Assembly: GCF_005048225.1 (NCBI RefSeq)
Contig: NZ_SUNI01000010.1
Span: 62,001-126,000, forward strand
DNA from: Paracoccus gahaiensis
Lineage (GTDB): Bacteria > Pseudomonadota > Alphaproteobacteria > Rhodobacterales > Rhodobacteraceae
Direction: 5' to 3'
DNA: 64,000 nucleotides
The notes below the pieces were generated by a model. The model was given only the letters and a program-made list of their open reading frames with translations. It was not told the origin of the DNA and did no database searches. The first letter of the stretch is position 1; every line of letters starts with the position of its first letter. Below, one piece after another: positions 24,986 to 33,078 of this stretch. A program made the translations under genes and the position numbers.

Positions 24986-26032
24986 TCACTCGGCCAGCAG
25001 CATCTCGCGCAGGGCATCGGTCTCCTCGACCGAATACTCCTCGACGTTGTCGGCGGTGATCAGCGCCTGCGGGGTGGCGACCACGCGGGGCAGCTCCTGC
25101 CCGCCGATCAGGCGCAGCACGACCTCCATCGCGACCTCGCCGGTCAGGACGGGGAAGCTGTCGACGGTACCGGTCAGGTCGCCCGCCCGGATCGACGCAT
25201 AGGCGTCCGAGATGCCGTCCGTGCCGAAGACTGAGACCTGATCCTGCAGGTTCGCCGATTTCACCGCCTCGACCACGCCAAGCGCCATGCCGTCATTGTT
25301 GGCATAGAACCCGATCAGGTCGGGATGCTGCTGCAGGATCGTCGAGGCCGCGTCATAGGCGGTCTCGCGGCTCCAGTTGGCGGGCACGCTGGCCACGACC
25401 TCGAAACCCTCGGCCTCGGTGATGGTGGTGGTGAAGCCGTCCGTGCGCTGGCCTGCGGCGAAGACGCCGGGCTGGCCCTCGATCACCGCGACCTTGCCGC
25501 CCTCGGGGGCATTGTCGATGAACCATTGCGCCACGCGCACGCCGTTGTCACGCTGCACGTTGCCGACGTAATGCGTGGCCGAGGGGATCACCGCGTCATT
25601 GACGTTCACGACGACGATGCCCTGCGCCTGCGCGGTTTCCACGGCCGGCTGCAGGTTGTTGTCGGTCTGGGGCGAGACCAGCAGCCCCTTGTAGCCCTGC
25701 AGGATCATGTTCTCGGCAATCGACAGTTGGCCCAGCTGGTCGCCCTCGGACGGGGCCGCCTGATAGGCGAAGCCCACGCCATTTGCCTCGGCCAGGTTCT
25801 GATAGCCCTGGCCGAGCGAGCGCCAGTATTCGTTGGTCAGCGTCTTCGAGACGCCGCCGACCTGCGTGCCCTCGGCGGGGGCGGGCATCTCGCCGAACTG
25901 CTCGGTCAGCTGGGACCAGTCCATGCGGTCGGCCTCGGTGTCCGAGTTGAGCGGCGCCAGATCCTGCGCGAAGGCCGCACCGGCAAAGGCCGTCACGGCG
26001 CTAGCCATCAGAAACGACTTGATCGTGATCAT
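24986..26032 (-). CDS. periplasmic sugar-binding protein (RbsB-like)
   Basis: Periplasmic binding protein of 348 aa for the CUT2 sugar transporter. It has a signal peptide (MITIKSFLMASAVTAFAGAA, cleaved after FAQ) and a two-lobe Peripla_BP_4 fold: VGGVSKTLTNEYWRSLGQGY, GLLVSPQTDNNLQPAVETAQ, IVVVNVNDAVIPSATHYVGN and FYANNDGMALGVVEAVKSA. The first 30 mature residues (SDTEADRMDWSQLTEQFGEM) are an extension not found in RbsB. The substrate is not determinable; the neighbouring epimerase and RpiR regulator recall the allose operon of E. coli. Confidence 0.92.
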   Translation of the reverse strand: MITIKSFLMASAVTAFAGAAFAQDLAPLNSDTEADRMDWSQLTEQFGEMPAPAEGTQVGGVSKTLTNEYWRSLGQGYQNLAEANGVGFAYQAAPSEGDQLGQLSIAENMILQGYKGLLVSPQTDNNLQPAVETAQAQGIVVVNVNDAVIPSATHYVGNVQRDNGVRVAQWFIDNAPEGGKVAVIEGQPGVFAAGQRTDGFTTTITEAEGFEVVASVPANWSRETAYDAASTILQQHPDLIGFYANNDGMALGVVEAVKSANLQDQVSVFGTDGISDAYASIRAGDLTGTVDSFPVLTGEVAMEVVLRLIGGQELPRVVATPQALITADNVEEYSVEETDALREMLLAE

Positions 26033-26074
26033 CTTGGGTCTCCTCCCTTTACGATAATCTAAACTTTTGTGAAG

Positions 26075-27052
26075 TCAGGCCCCGGCCATGATCCGCGCCA
26101 CGGCGCGCTGGCTGAGGGGCGAGTTCTGCGTGGCGATGGCCTCGTGCAGGGCATTGTCGCCCGCCACGCGCTCGGCCATCTTCATGAACCGTTCCACCGC
26201 CTCGATATTGGTGCGGCATTCCTCGACCGGGTCGATCCCCGAGGCGTCGGGGAAGGTGTCGAAATAGATCACCCCGTCATAGCCGTCGCGGGTGATCTGC
26301 CACAGCAGCTCCAGCGTCGCCTGCGGATGCACGCTGCCCACCATCAGACCGTCGTCGCGCTTGGCGTAACCGTCGTTCAGATGGACGCCCAGCAGCCGCG
26401 ACTTGCGCGCGATCAGGGTCGCGGCAAAGGCCGGCATCTCGTCGGCATAAAGCACATGGGCGAAGTCCAGCGTGACCCCGGTATTGGCGCAGCCCGTCTC
26501 GGCGATCGCCAGGAGCGTGGTCGCCGCGTCGGGCAGCAGCGCATAGGAGCGCGGCTCGTTCGCCTTGTATTCGATCGAGATCATGCAACCCGGCGCATGT
26601 TCCGCCACCTCGCGGATGCCGCCGACCTCGTCGTCCCACATGCGGCCGTAATCGCCCTGGAAGCTGTAGTCGAAGCCGTCCTGGCCCAGCCACAGGGTCA
26701 TCAGCGGCGCGTCCATCTCCAGCGCGGCATCGATGCCGCGCTTGGTCAGGTCGATCGCCTCCTGCCGCACGGCGCGGTCGGGATTGGTGAAGGCGCCCAG
26801 CTTGAAGGCCGGGTTGGTGTAATAGCGCATCGCCAGCCCGTTCACCTGCAGGCCCAGATCGTTGACCCGTGCCCGCACGGTGCGCGGCGCCTCGGCCACA
26901 TGGTCGGGGAAGTTCAGATCGACATGGGTCAGCCCCGGCACACCGGCCGCACGGGCGACCATCATCTCCAGCGTCGGCTTGCCCTTGTGATCGGGCCAGG
27001 CGCGGTCGGCCTGGGCGGCGAATGAGTTGAGCCGTGTCGCGAATCTGGTCAT
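26075..27052 (-). CDS. sugar phosphate isomerase/epimerase, TIM barrel (xylose isomerase-like)
   Basis: Cytosolic enzyme of 325 aa with the AP-endonuclease-2/xylose isomerase-like TIM barrel. Metal ligands are visible in order: ISIEYKANEPR (Glu), TLDFAHVLYADEM (Asp/His), LLGVHLNDGYAKRDDGL (His, Asp) and GVIYFDTFPDASG. It is the first gene of the operon, so isomerisation or epimerisation of the imported sugar is a core step, followed by the kinase. Start at ATG 27052 is supported by GGAGG 8 bases upstream. Exact sugar is unknown. Confidence 0.87.
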   Translation of the reverse strand: MTRFATRLNSFAAQADRAWPDHKGKPTLEMMVARAAGVPGLTHVDLNFPDHVAEAPRTVRARVNDLGLQVNGLAMRYYTNPAFKLGAFTNPDRAVRQEAIDLTKRGIDAALEMDAPLMTLWLGQDGFDYSFQGDYGRMWDDEVGGIREVAEHAPGCMISIEYKANEPRSYALLPDAATTLLAIAETGCANTGVTLDFAHVLYADEMPAFAATLIARKSRLLGVHLNDGYAKRDDGLMVGSVHPQATLELLWQITRDGYDGVIYFDTFPDASGIDPVEECRTNIEAVERFMKMAERVAGDNALHEAIATQNSPLSQRAVARIMAGA

Positions 27053-27068
27053 CTGAAATCCTCCGTTA

Positions 27069-27106
27069 CTTCACGGATAGTACAATAGTTGTGAAGCTGT
27101 CAAGTG
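27069..27106 (-). promoter_or_regulatory. promoter and inverted repeat before the sugar operon
   Basis: On the minus strand a TTGACA -35 box (27101-27106) starts a promoter 50 bp before the first gene; the -10 is TACTAT or a shifted version 15-18 bp on. The arms CTTCAC (27069-27074) and GTGAAG (27091-27096) are 16 bp apart and cover the spacer and -10. RpiR-type regulators bind such split repeats. Which regulator binds is inference. Confidence 0.55.
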
Positions 27107-27273
27107 ACGGATGCATCCCGGCTGCGCGGCAGGATCGCTGGCGGGCGCTGCGGGGACGGATGCCGAACCGCGCCCGGCCTGCGCCCCCGCGGGCGCCAGA
27201 CCCCGGCAGAAAGACAGGTGTCCCGGACCCAGGCCCGTCGCTATCTTGCGGCTTTTTGCAGCCAGGATCGCCG

Positions 27274-28317
27274 ATGACACTTCTTCCGCTTGCCTATCGC
27301 GTCCGCAAACGCATGGGGCTGTCCCGCCGGCTTCAGGATGCCGCCTCGGAGATCCACGTCCTGGCCCCCGAAGAGCGGAACCGACGCCGTGCGGCGATCA
27401 GCCTGCCGGCGCAGCTGGACCGGATCCGGGCGGTCCAGTCCGACACCTCGCTGGCCTATGAACAGGCGCGCCTGTCCGCCGACGAGATCAGCCACACGCC
27501 GACCCGCGCCTTCCTGCTGAAGGATGCGTGGTACATCGACGGTGTCGTCTTCGCAGGCCACGCGCGCGAGCCGCAAGTGCCAGAGCGCGAATCCCTGATC
27601 TCGCTCGAACGGACGACCCATCTGGACAGGGCCGCGTTTTCGTCCTCGCTCGTCGGCTCGCAATATTTCGGCCATCATGTCGTCGATGACAGCGCCACGG
27701 CGCTTCTGGCCAGCCAGTTCGGTCCGGTCTTCCGGGCGCCGGCCCGGGCCGTCCGGTCCTGGCCCCATGCCGCCGGCTATCGGCACCGATTGGGCATCGA
27801 TGCGCCGGAACTGGCCAAGGCCCGCATCGCCGAGGCCTGGGTCTTTGAGGACTGGGGCATGACCGGGCACCGCCGCGACCGTCTGGTCAAGCTGCGCAAG
27901 ACGCTGCGGGACGCGCCGGGGCCGCGTCGGGGCCATGGCGTCTTCCTGCGCCGGCGCGGCAGCGGCGCCGCGCGCCTGCTGGCCAACGAACCGCAGATCG
28001 AGGAGAGGCTGGCGGGCCTCGGCTTCGACATCGTCGATCCGACCCATGATTCCCTCGACAGCATCCTGGCCAGATGCCGCGATGCCCGCGTCGTCGTCGG
28101 GGTCGAGGGCAGCGCTCTGGCGCATGGGTTCCTGGGCTGCGCGCCGGATGCCACCTTTCTGGTCCTCCAGCATCCCTACCGCTTCAACAATGTCTGGAAG
28201 GATTTCACCGACGCCCTGGGCATGCGCTATGCCTATCTGGTGGGCGAGGGGCAGCGGGACTCGTTCCGCATCCCTCCCGACGAGCTCTGTGCGACGCTCG
28301 ACCTGCTGGCGGCGTGA
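27274..28317 (+). CDS. glycosyltransferase family 61-like protein
   Basis: Protein of 347 aa related to GT61. Landmarks: SQYFGHHVVDDSATALLAS (the entry motif with FGHH), IAEAWVFEDWG, RGHGVFLRRRGSGAARLLAN and ARVVVGVEGSALAHGFLGCA, which corresponds to the family's VVG.hGAgL motif. It shares little with the other GT61 at 16265-17419. The start is placed at ATG 27274 after CCAGGATCG; the long upstream open frame is arginine/proline-rich noise. It is monocistronic, and no polymer or transport genes accompany it. Confidence 0.75.
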   Translation: MTLLPLAYRVRKRMGLSRRLQDAASEIHVLAPEERNRRRAAISLPAQLDRIRAVQSDTSLAYEQARLSADEISHTPTRAFLLKDAWYIDGVVFAGHAREPQVPERESLISLERTTHLDRAAFSSSLVGSQYFGHHVVDDSATALLASQFGPVFRAPARAVRSWPHAAGYRHRLGIDAPELAKARIAEAWVFEDWGMTGHRRDRLVKLRKTLRDAPGPRRGHGVFLRRRGSGAARLLANEPQIEERLAGLGFDIVDPTHDSLDSILARCRDARVVVGVEGSALAHGFLGCAPDATFLVLQHPYRFNNVWKDFTDALGMRYAYLVGEGQRDSFRIPPDELCATLDLLAA

Positions 28318-28466
28318 CGGAAGGGCGGCGTGAACGGCCAGGCGCCCGATTCCGCCGCCCGAAGCGCCGCGTTTCGTCATTGGTCCCCCGCAGGCCAGCG
28401 TGATAGCTTCTCGCAGATCTCGCGCGGCGATCCGCCGGCGACCCTCTGGAACGGGAGGATGCCTGA

Positions 28467-29120
28467 ATGCCGCGTCCGGGCCGCCTTGCCGCCATCCTGA
28501 TCGGCGCCCTGCTGCCCGCTGCGGCGCTGGCCCATCCGCATGTCTTCATCGATGTCTCGCTGACCCTGCGCTATGACGCGCAGGGCCGGCTGTCCGCCGT
28601 GGACGAGGCCTGGGCCTATGACGAGCTCTATTCGCTTCTGATGCTGTCCGAGACGGGGGCGGGGGACAGCCTCGGCCTTCCGCAGTTGCAGGCGTGGGAC
28701 GCTCTGGACGCCAACTGGGACCCCCTGAACGGCGGCCGGCTGGAGCTGCAGACCGCCGGCGGGCGGATCGCCTCGGACCCGCCGCGCCCCCTCTCGACCC
28801 GGCTGGAGGGGAACCGGATGGTGTCCCGGCGCAGCCACACCCTGCCGGGGCCGATCGCCGGAGAAGTGCCGACCGCGATCCGGATCTATGATCCGACCTT
28901 CTACGTGGCCTTCAGCCTGCCCTCGCAGGTGGTCATCCAGGGCCGGGCCGATTGCCAGGTGACGCGGCAGTCGGGGAACGTGCAGGCGCAGACCGATGCC
29001 TATGCCAGCGCGCTGCGCGATGCGCTGGCACGCGAGCTGGGGCGGACCTCCTCGGACGATGTGCAGGTCCAGATCGGCGCGGTGGGCGCCGCGTCCCTGG
29101 AGGTTCGCTGCGGCGGGTGA
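28467..29120 (+). CDS. DUF1007 periplasmic protein
   Basis: Exported protein of 217 aa with a signal peptide (MPRPGRLAAILIGALLPAAA, cleavage after ALA) and the DUF1007 start HPHVFIDVSLTLRYDAQGRL. Further family segments are WAYDELYSLLML and IRIYDPTFYVAFSL. DUF1007 genes usually sit beside a NicO/RcnA-type nickel-cobalt permease or zinc transporters; here the permease is missing and an ArsR regulator and a His-rich protein follow. The mature N terminus HPH could bind a metal. A role in periplasmic metal handling is inferred from context only. Confidence 0.85.
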   Translation: MPRPGRLAAILIGALLPAAALAHPHVFIDVSLTLRYDAQGRLSAVDEAWAYDELYSLLMLSETGAGDSLGLPQLQAWDALDANWDPLNGGRLELQTAGGRIASDPPRPLSTRLEGNRMVSRRSHTLPGPIAGEVPTAIRIYDPTFYVAFSLPSQVVIQGRADCQVTRQSGNVQAQTDAYASALRDALARELGRTSSDDVQVQIGAVGAASLEVRCGG

Positions 29121-29173
29121 CCTGTCGCCAAGAAATTCTGCGCCCCACGCTGCAGGGGCTTGCCTCCATCATT

Positions 29174-29201
29174 CCATTGATCTATGGATTGATGCATGAA
29201 T
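29174..29201 (+). promoter_or_regulatory. overlapping inverted repeats at the arsR start
   Basis: CCAT-N6-ATGG (29174-29187) is followed directly by ATTGATGCATGAAT (29188-29201), a 14-bp palindrome with one mismatch that contains the start codon. ArsR/SmtB repressors bind AT-rich repeats of this size over their own promoter. It is probably the autoregulatory site. Confidence 0.45.
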
Positions 29202-29498
29202 AACATTCACCTCGCCGACAGGAACGTGGACGCCGCGGCGGTGATGTTCGCCGCCCTGTCCGAACCCAACCGCCTGCGGCTTCTGCTGCGGCTGGCGGCG
29301 GGCGGGGCCTCGGTCACCGACCTGGCGGCGATGAGCAACGAGAAGCTGACCACCGTCTCGGCTCGGCTGGCGGTGCTGCACGCGGCCCGGCTGGTCGCCC
29401 GGCGGCGCGAGGGCAAGTCGATCCTCTACTCGCTGGCCGACCACCATGTGCTGACCATGGTGACGAACGCGATCGATCACGCCTGCGAAGACCACTGA
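29196..29498 (+). CDS. ArsR/SmtB-family metal-responsive regulator
   Basis: Winged-helix repressor of 100 aa. AAAVMFAALSEPNRLRLLLR opens the domain, SVTDLAAMSNEKLTTVSARLA is the recognition helix part and RREGKSILYSLADHHVLTMV the wing and alpha-5 helix. The usual ELCVCDL metal site in alpha-3 is not present; instead DHHVLTMV..AIDHACEDH at the C terminus offers His and Asp residues of the alpha-5 zinc/nickel type seen in SmtB, CzrA and NmtR. Its next neighbour is a His-rich protein in the same direction 23 bp on. Zinc or nickel sensing is inferred. Confidence 0.87.
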   Translation: MNNIHLADRNVDAAAVMFAALSEPNRLRLLLRLAAGGASVTDLAAMSNEKLTTVSARLAVLHAARLVARRREGKSILYSLADHHVLTMVTNAIDHACEDH

Positions 29499-29521
29499 CA
29501 GACCCCAGAAGGACAAGACCC

Positions 29522-29881
29522 ATGCATGATGGCTGCACCATCCACCCGAACCATCCCCACCAGCACGGCCCCGAGTGCGGCCATACCGCGATCCGCCATC
29601 GCGACCATGTGGATTACCTGCATGACGGCCACCTGCATCATCCCCATCAGGATCATGTGGACGAGCATGTGATCGAGGTCAGTGCGGCCAACCCCGCGAC
29701 CTGCACCGACGGCGCGGGCTGCACCGGCCACGACGCGGATCACGTCCACGGCCCCGATTGCGGCCACGAGGCCGTCCCGCATGGCGATCATGTCGACTAT
29801 CTGGTCGATGGCCGCCTGCACCACTTGCATGGCGACCATTGCGACGATCACGGCCCGGTCGAGGTCCTCTCTGCCGCCTGA
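29522..29881 (+). CDS. histidine-rich metal-binding protein with internal duplication
   Basis: Soluble protein of 119 aa with 26 His and 6 Cys, no signal peptide. It consists of two repeats, residues 15-49 and 76-110, each of the form HGP(E/D)CGH.A..H.DHVDYL.DG.LHH.H.DH.D.H. The nine or more aligned histidines per unit and the conserved CGH suggest binding of several Zn, Ni or Co ions. It is cotranscribed with the ArsR-type gene and ends at a terminator, so it may be a buffer or a store controlled by that regulator. I do not know an experimentally described family. Confidence 0.75.
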   Translation: MHDGCTIHPNHPHQHGPECGHTAIRHRDHVDYLHDGHLHHPHQDHVDEHVIEVSAANPATCTDGAGCTGHDADHVHGPDCGHEAVPHGDHVDYLVDGRLHHLHGDHCDDHGPVEVLSAA

Positions 29882-29902
29882 TCCGGGCGCCTTCCGGGCA
29901 TC

Positions 29903-29936
29903 TGCCGGACCGCCCCCGGGGTGGTCCGGCATTTCG
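29903..29936 (+). terminator. Rho-independent-like terminator after the His-rich gene
   Basis: TGCCGGACC (29903-29911) pairs with GGTCCGGCA (29923-29931) around an 11-base loop, followed by TTTCG. It begins 22 bases after the stop and separates the arsR/His-rich unit from the ABC transporter operon. Confidence 0.65.
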
Positions 29937-29964
29937 TCGGCTCGACCAATTGACCATTCCGATA

Positions 29965-29979
29965 TGTTATCCTATCACT
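29965..29979 (+). promoter_or_regulatory. Zur-box-like site before the ABC operon
   Basis: TGTTATC-C-TATCACT has the 7-1-7 form of the alphaproteobacterial Zur box (TGTTATA-N-TATAACA) and matches it at 11 of the 14 arm positions; upstream bases GATA extend the left half. It lies 29-43 bp before the first ATPase gene, between the terminator and the operon. Zinc-repressed expression is the inference. The right arm has two mismatches. Confidence 0.5.
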
Positions 29980-30007
29980 CACGCAACGAACCGCGTGGTG
30001 TTGTCTG

Positions 30008-30808
30008 GTGTCCTCCTCTGTTCCGATCCTCTCCGTCGACCGCCTGTGCATCACCATGGGCGGGCAGCGATTGCTGGACGCGATCACCTTCGACATCCGC
30101 CGGGGCGAACGCGTGGGGCTGCTGGGCCAGTCCGGCTCGGGCAAGTCGCTGACCGCCAGCGCGGCCCTGGGTCTGGCCCCGCGCGAGGCGCGGCTGACCG
30201 GCCGGATCCGCCTGAACGGCCTCGATGTCACCACCACCCATGTGCTGTCCCGGCCCCGTCAGGCACGGGCGGCAATGGTCACGCAGGACACGCAGGCGGC
30301 GCTGAACCCGCTGACCACCATCGGCTATCAGATGGAACAGCCCCTGCGCCGCCGGGGCCTGTCGCGCCGCGCCGCGCAGGACGAGGCGCGGGTGCTGCTC
30401 GACCGCGTCGGCCTGCCCGACCCCGACCAGATGCTGCGGCGCTGCTCGCCCGAGCTGTCGGGCGGCCAGCGCCAGCGGGTCTGCATCGCGATGGCGCTGG
30501 CCGCCGACGCGCCCCTGATCGTCGCGGACGAGCCGACCACGGCGCTGGACGTGATCACGCAGGCGCAGGTGCTGCGCGTGCTGGATCAGGTGACCCGCGC
30601 GCCCGGCGGGCCGGGGCTGCTGTTCATCACCCATGACCTGCATGCCGCCGCCCACTTGTGCGACCGCGCGCTGGTGATCGAGGGCGGGCGCATTATCGAG
30701 GACGGCCCCATGGCGCAGCTGCTGGCCGCGCCCGAAACCGATTACGCCCGCCTGCTGGTCGCGGCGGCAGAGCGCTGCGGCATCCACTGTCAGGCGGTGC
30801 ACGGATGA
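30008..30808 (+). CDS. peptide/nickel-type ABC ATPase (DppD/NikD-like)
   Basis: Inner-membrane-associated ATPase of 266 aa. Walker A is GLLGQSGSGKSLTASAALGL, Q-loop AMVTQDTQAALNPL, signature [20 protein letters not shown], Walker [14 protein letters not shown] and switch FITHDLHAA. Start is a GTG at 30008. It partners the next gene, with which it overlaps by ATGA. The C-terminal extension ends in CGIHCQAVHG, whereas larger DppD proteins carry a cysteine-rich Fe-S motif there; this one is shorter, as in NikD. First gene of a four-gene operon. Confidence 0.92.
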   Translation: MSSSVPILSVDRLCITMGGQRLLDAITFDIRRGERVGLLGQSGSGKSLTASAALGLAPREARLTGRIRLNGLDVTTTHVLSRPRQARAAMVTQDTQAALNPLTTIGYQMEQPLRRRGLSRRAAQDEARVLLDRVGLPDPDQMLRRCSPELSGGQRQRVCIAMALAADAPLIVADEPTTALDVITQAQVLRVLDQVTRAPGGPGLLFITHDLHAAAHLCDRALVIEGGRIIEDGPMAQLLAAPETDYARLLVAAAERCGIHCQAVHG

Positions 30809-31599
30809 CGGCGGACCCCTATCTGTCGATGCGCCATGTCAGCCTGGGCTATGACCTGCCGCGCAGCCCCTGGCAGCGGCGGGTGCGCAAGCCGATCATC
30901 CGCGATGTCTCGGTCGATCTGGAACGCGGGCAACGGGTGGCGCTGGTGGGCATGTCGGGCTCGGGCAAGACCAGCCTGCTGCGCTGCCTGCTGGCGATCG
31001 AGACCCCGGATCAGGGCGACATCACCTGCGATTGCCGGGCGGTGCGCGCGGGCTCGGTCGCGGGGCTGCGCTGGTATCGCCGCGCGGTGCAATACGTCCC
31101 GCAGGACCCGGTGTCGTCCCTGGACCCGCGCATGACCGTGGCGCAGCTGGTGACCGAGCCGCTGCTGCGCCTGCATGTCGATTGCGACCACACCCGCCGT
31201 GCCGAGGAGGCGCTGGAGAAGGTGGGCCTCGACCACCGCTTTCTGACGCGGCGCCCCGGCCAGCTGTCGGGCGGGCAGGCGCAGCGCGTGGCCATCGCCC
31301 GCGCCGTCGCCACGCGCCCCGCCTATCTGCTGACGGACGAGCCGGTCAGCGGGCTGGACCTGCCGATTCGCGAACAGGTGGTGGGCGTGCTGCGCGCCCT
31401 GTCCGAGGCGCAGGGCACCGGCATCCTGATGGTCACGCATGACCTGACCGTGGTCGCCGATCTGTGCCAGCGCACGCTGGTCATGGACGAGGGTGCCATC
31501 GTCGAGGACCGCCCGACGCAGGACCTGCTGACCACCCCCCACCATGCCCGGACCCGCGCGCTGATCGCCGCCGTGCCGCCCCTTTCCGCACTTGCCTGA
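30805..31599 (+). CDS. peptide/nickel-type ABC ATPase (DppF/NikE-like)
   Basis: Second ATPase, 264 aa. Walker A is ALVGMSGSGKTSLLRCLLAI, Q-loop YVPQDPVSSLDPRMTVAQLV, signature LSGGQAQRVAIARAVATRP, Walker B YLLTDEPVSGLDL and switch MVTHDLTVV. The leading segment ending in WQRRVRKPIIRDVSVDLERG is typical of DppF/NikE. It overlaps the previous gene by 4 bp. Together the two ATPases drive the fused permease at 33078-34811. Confidence 0.92.
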   Translation: MTADPYLSMRHVSLGYDLPRSPWQRRVRKPIIRDVSVDLERGQRVALVGMSGSGKTSLLRCLLAIETPDQGDITCDCRAVRAGSVAGLRWYRRAVQYVPQDPVSSLDPRMTVAQLVTEPLLRLHVDCDHTRRAEEALEKVGLDHRFLTRRPGQLSGGQAQRVAIARAVATRPAYLLTDEPVSGLDLPIREQVVGVLRALSEAQGTGILMVTHDLTVVADLCQRTLVMDEGAIVEDRPTQDLLTTPHHARTRALIAAVPPLSALA

Positions 31600-31617
31600 C
31601 CTCACAAGGATGATGAC

Positions 31618-33078
31618 ATGACCCCGACCTTTCTCGGCGCGCTTGCGCTTGGCCTGACGCTGGCGGGCACGGCGATCGCGCAGGACGATCCGCGCCTCCA
31701 TGTCGCGATGCTGCAGCCGCCACGCTCGGGGCTGAACCCGCTGACCGACGATGCCTTCAAGCTGTCGCGCTGGAGCACCGCCGAGACGCTGATCCGGCTG
31801 GATGCGGCGGGCGAGCCGCAGCCCTTCCTGGCCACCGCATGGGACCGTGTGGACGACCTGACCTGGCGCTTCACCATCCGCCCGGGCGTGATGTTCCATG
31901 ACGGCACCCAACTGACGGCGGAGCGTGTCGCGGCCTCGCTGACGGCGGCGACGATGGCGGTGCCAAAGCCGCGCATTCTCGACGGGGTCGAGATGACGGT
32001 CGAGGTCGACGGCGACGCGGTCATCCTGCGGACCGCGACCGGCGATCCGCTGGTGCCCAATCGCCTGTCCAGCCCGCAGCTGGCGATCCTGGCCGAGGCC
32101 GCCTATGGCGCGGACGGGCGCGTCACCCCCACCCGTGCTGGCACCGGGCCCTTCGTGCTGACCCAGATCAACGGCGTGACCAGCGCCGCGCTGGACCGCT
32201 TCGACGATTACTGGGGCGAGCATGCCAAGCTGTCGGGCATCGATGCGGATTATGTGGGCGACGGCACCGCCCGCGCCGCCGCCCTGCGCACCGGCACCGC
32301 CCATGTGGTCGAGGCCGTGCCCGTCAGCCAAGCGGCGCTGGTCGATCCGGACCTGATCCACGAGGTGCCGATGCCGCGCACCAACACCCTCTATCTGAAC
32401 ACCGAAAAGGGCCCGCTGGCCGATCCGGCCCTGCGCGCCGCCGTGCGCGAGGCCATCGACCGGGACCGCATCGTGCGCACCGTCTATGAGGGCCGGGCCG
32501 ATGTCGCGCGCGGCCTTCTGGGCCCGGCGCTGCCCTGGGCGGACGGGCTGCGCACCGAGGTCGCGCGCACTGCCGCCGCCGTTCCCGACGGCACCCCCAT
32601 CACCTTGGCCACCTTCAGCGACCGCGCCGAGCTGCCCGAGGTCGCCGTGCTGGCCGCCCAGGCCCTGACCGCCGCCGGCTTCACCGTCGAGCAGGAGGTC
32701 CGCGAATACGCCCATATCGAGGCTGACGCCCTGTCGGGGGCCTTCGACATCTTCATCCTGTCCCGCGCCACCGTGCTGGATTCGGGCGATCCGGTCGCCT
32801 ACATGTTCAGCGATTTCGCCTGCGAGGGCTCGTTCAACATCGCGCAGCTCTGCGATCCCGCGGTGGATGCGGCGCTGGCCGCTGCCGCCGCCGCGACCCC
32901 CGGCGAGGATCGCCGCCGCGCCATCATCGACGCCGAGGCCGCGATCCTGTCCACCGATGCCGCCGTGCCGATGCTGCACGAGCGGGTCATCCAGGGCGAG
33001 GCCGCCGGCGTCTCGGGCGTGGAACGCGACCCGCGCGAGCGCGTGCTGATCACCGAACACACGACGCTTTTGCCGTAA
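31618..33078 (+). CDS. family 5 extracellular solute-binding protein (peptide/nickel/metallophore type)
   Basis: Periplasmic binding protein of 486 aa with signal peptide (MTPTFLGALALGLTLAGTAI, cleavage after AIA). SBP_5 landmarks: LIRLDAAGEPQPFLATAWDR, WRFTIRPGVMFHDGTQLTAE, GTGPFVLTQING, and TNTLYLNTEKGPLADPALRA with AVREAIDRDRIV. The last base of the TAA stop is the first base of the permease ATG. It lacks obvious His clusters, so it would bind a metal only as a chelate. With the Zur-like box and upstream metal genes, a metallophore-type ligand is plausible; an oligopeptide is the alternative. Confidence 0.9.
   Translation: MTPTFLGALALGLTLAGTAIAQDDPRLHVAMLQPPRSGLNPLTDDAFKLSRWSTAETLIRLDAAGEPQPFLATAWDRVDDLTWRFTIRPGVMFHDGTQLTAERVAASLTAATMAVPKPRILDGVEMTVEVDGDAVILRTATGDPLVPNRLSSPQLAILAEAAYGADGRVTPTRAGTGPFVLTQINGVTSAALDRFDDYWGEHAKLSGIDADYVGDGTARAAALRTGTAHVVEAVPVSQAALVDPDLIHEVPMPRTNTLYLNTEKGPLADPALRAAVREAIDRDRIVRTVYEGRADVARGLLGPALPWADGLRTEVARTAAAVPDGTPITLATFSDRAELPEVAVLAAQALTAAGFTVEQEVREYAHIEADALSGAFDIFILSRATVLDSGDPVAYMFSDFACEGSFNIAQLCDPAVDAALAAAAAATPGEDRRRAIIDAEAAILSTDAAVPMLHERVIQGEAAGVSGVERDPRERVLITEHTTLLP

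Noticed and set aside
29191-29208. second Zur-like box at the arsR start (GAATGTTATT on the minus strand)
   Set aside because: Only the left half matches; the right half has no similarity, and the bases are the first codons of arsR.
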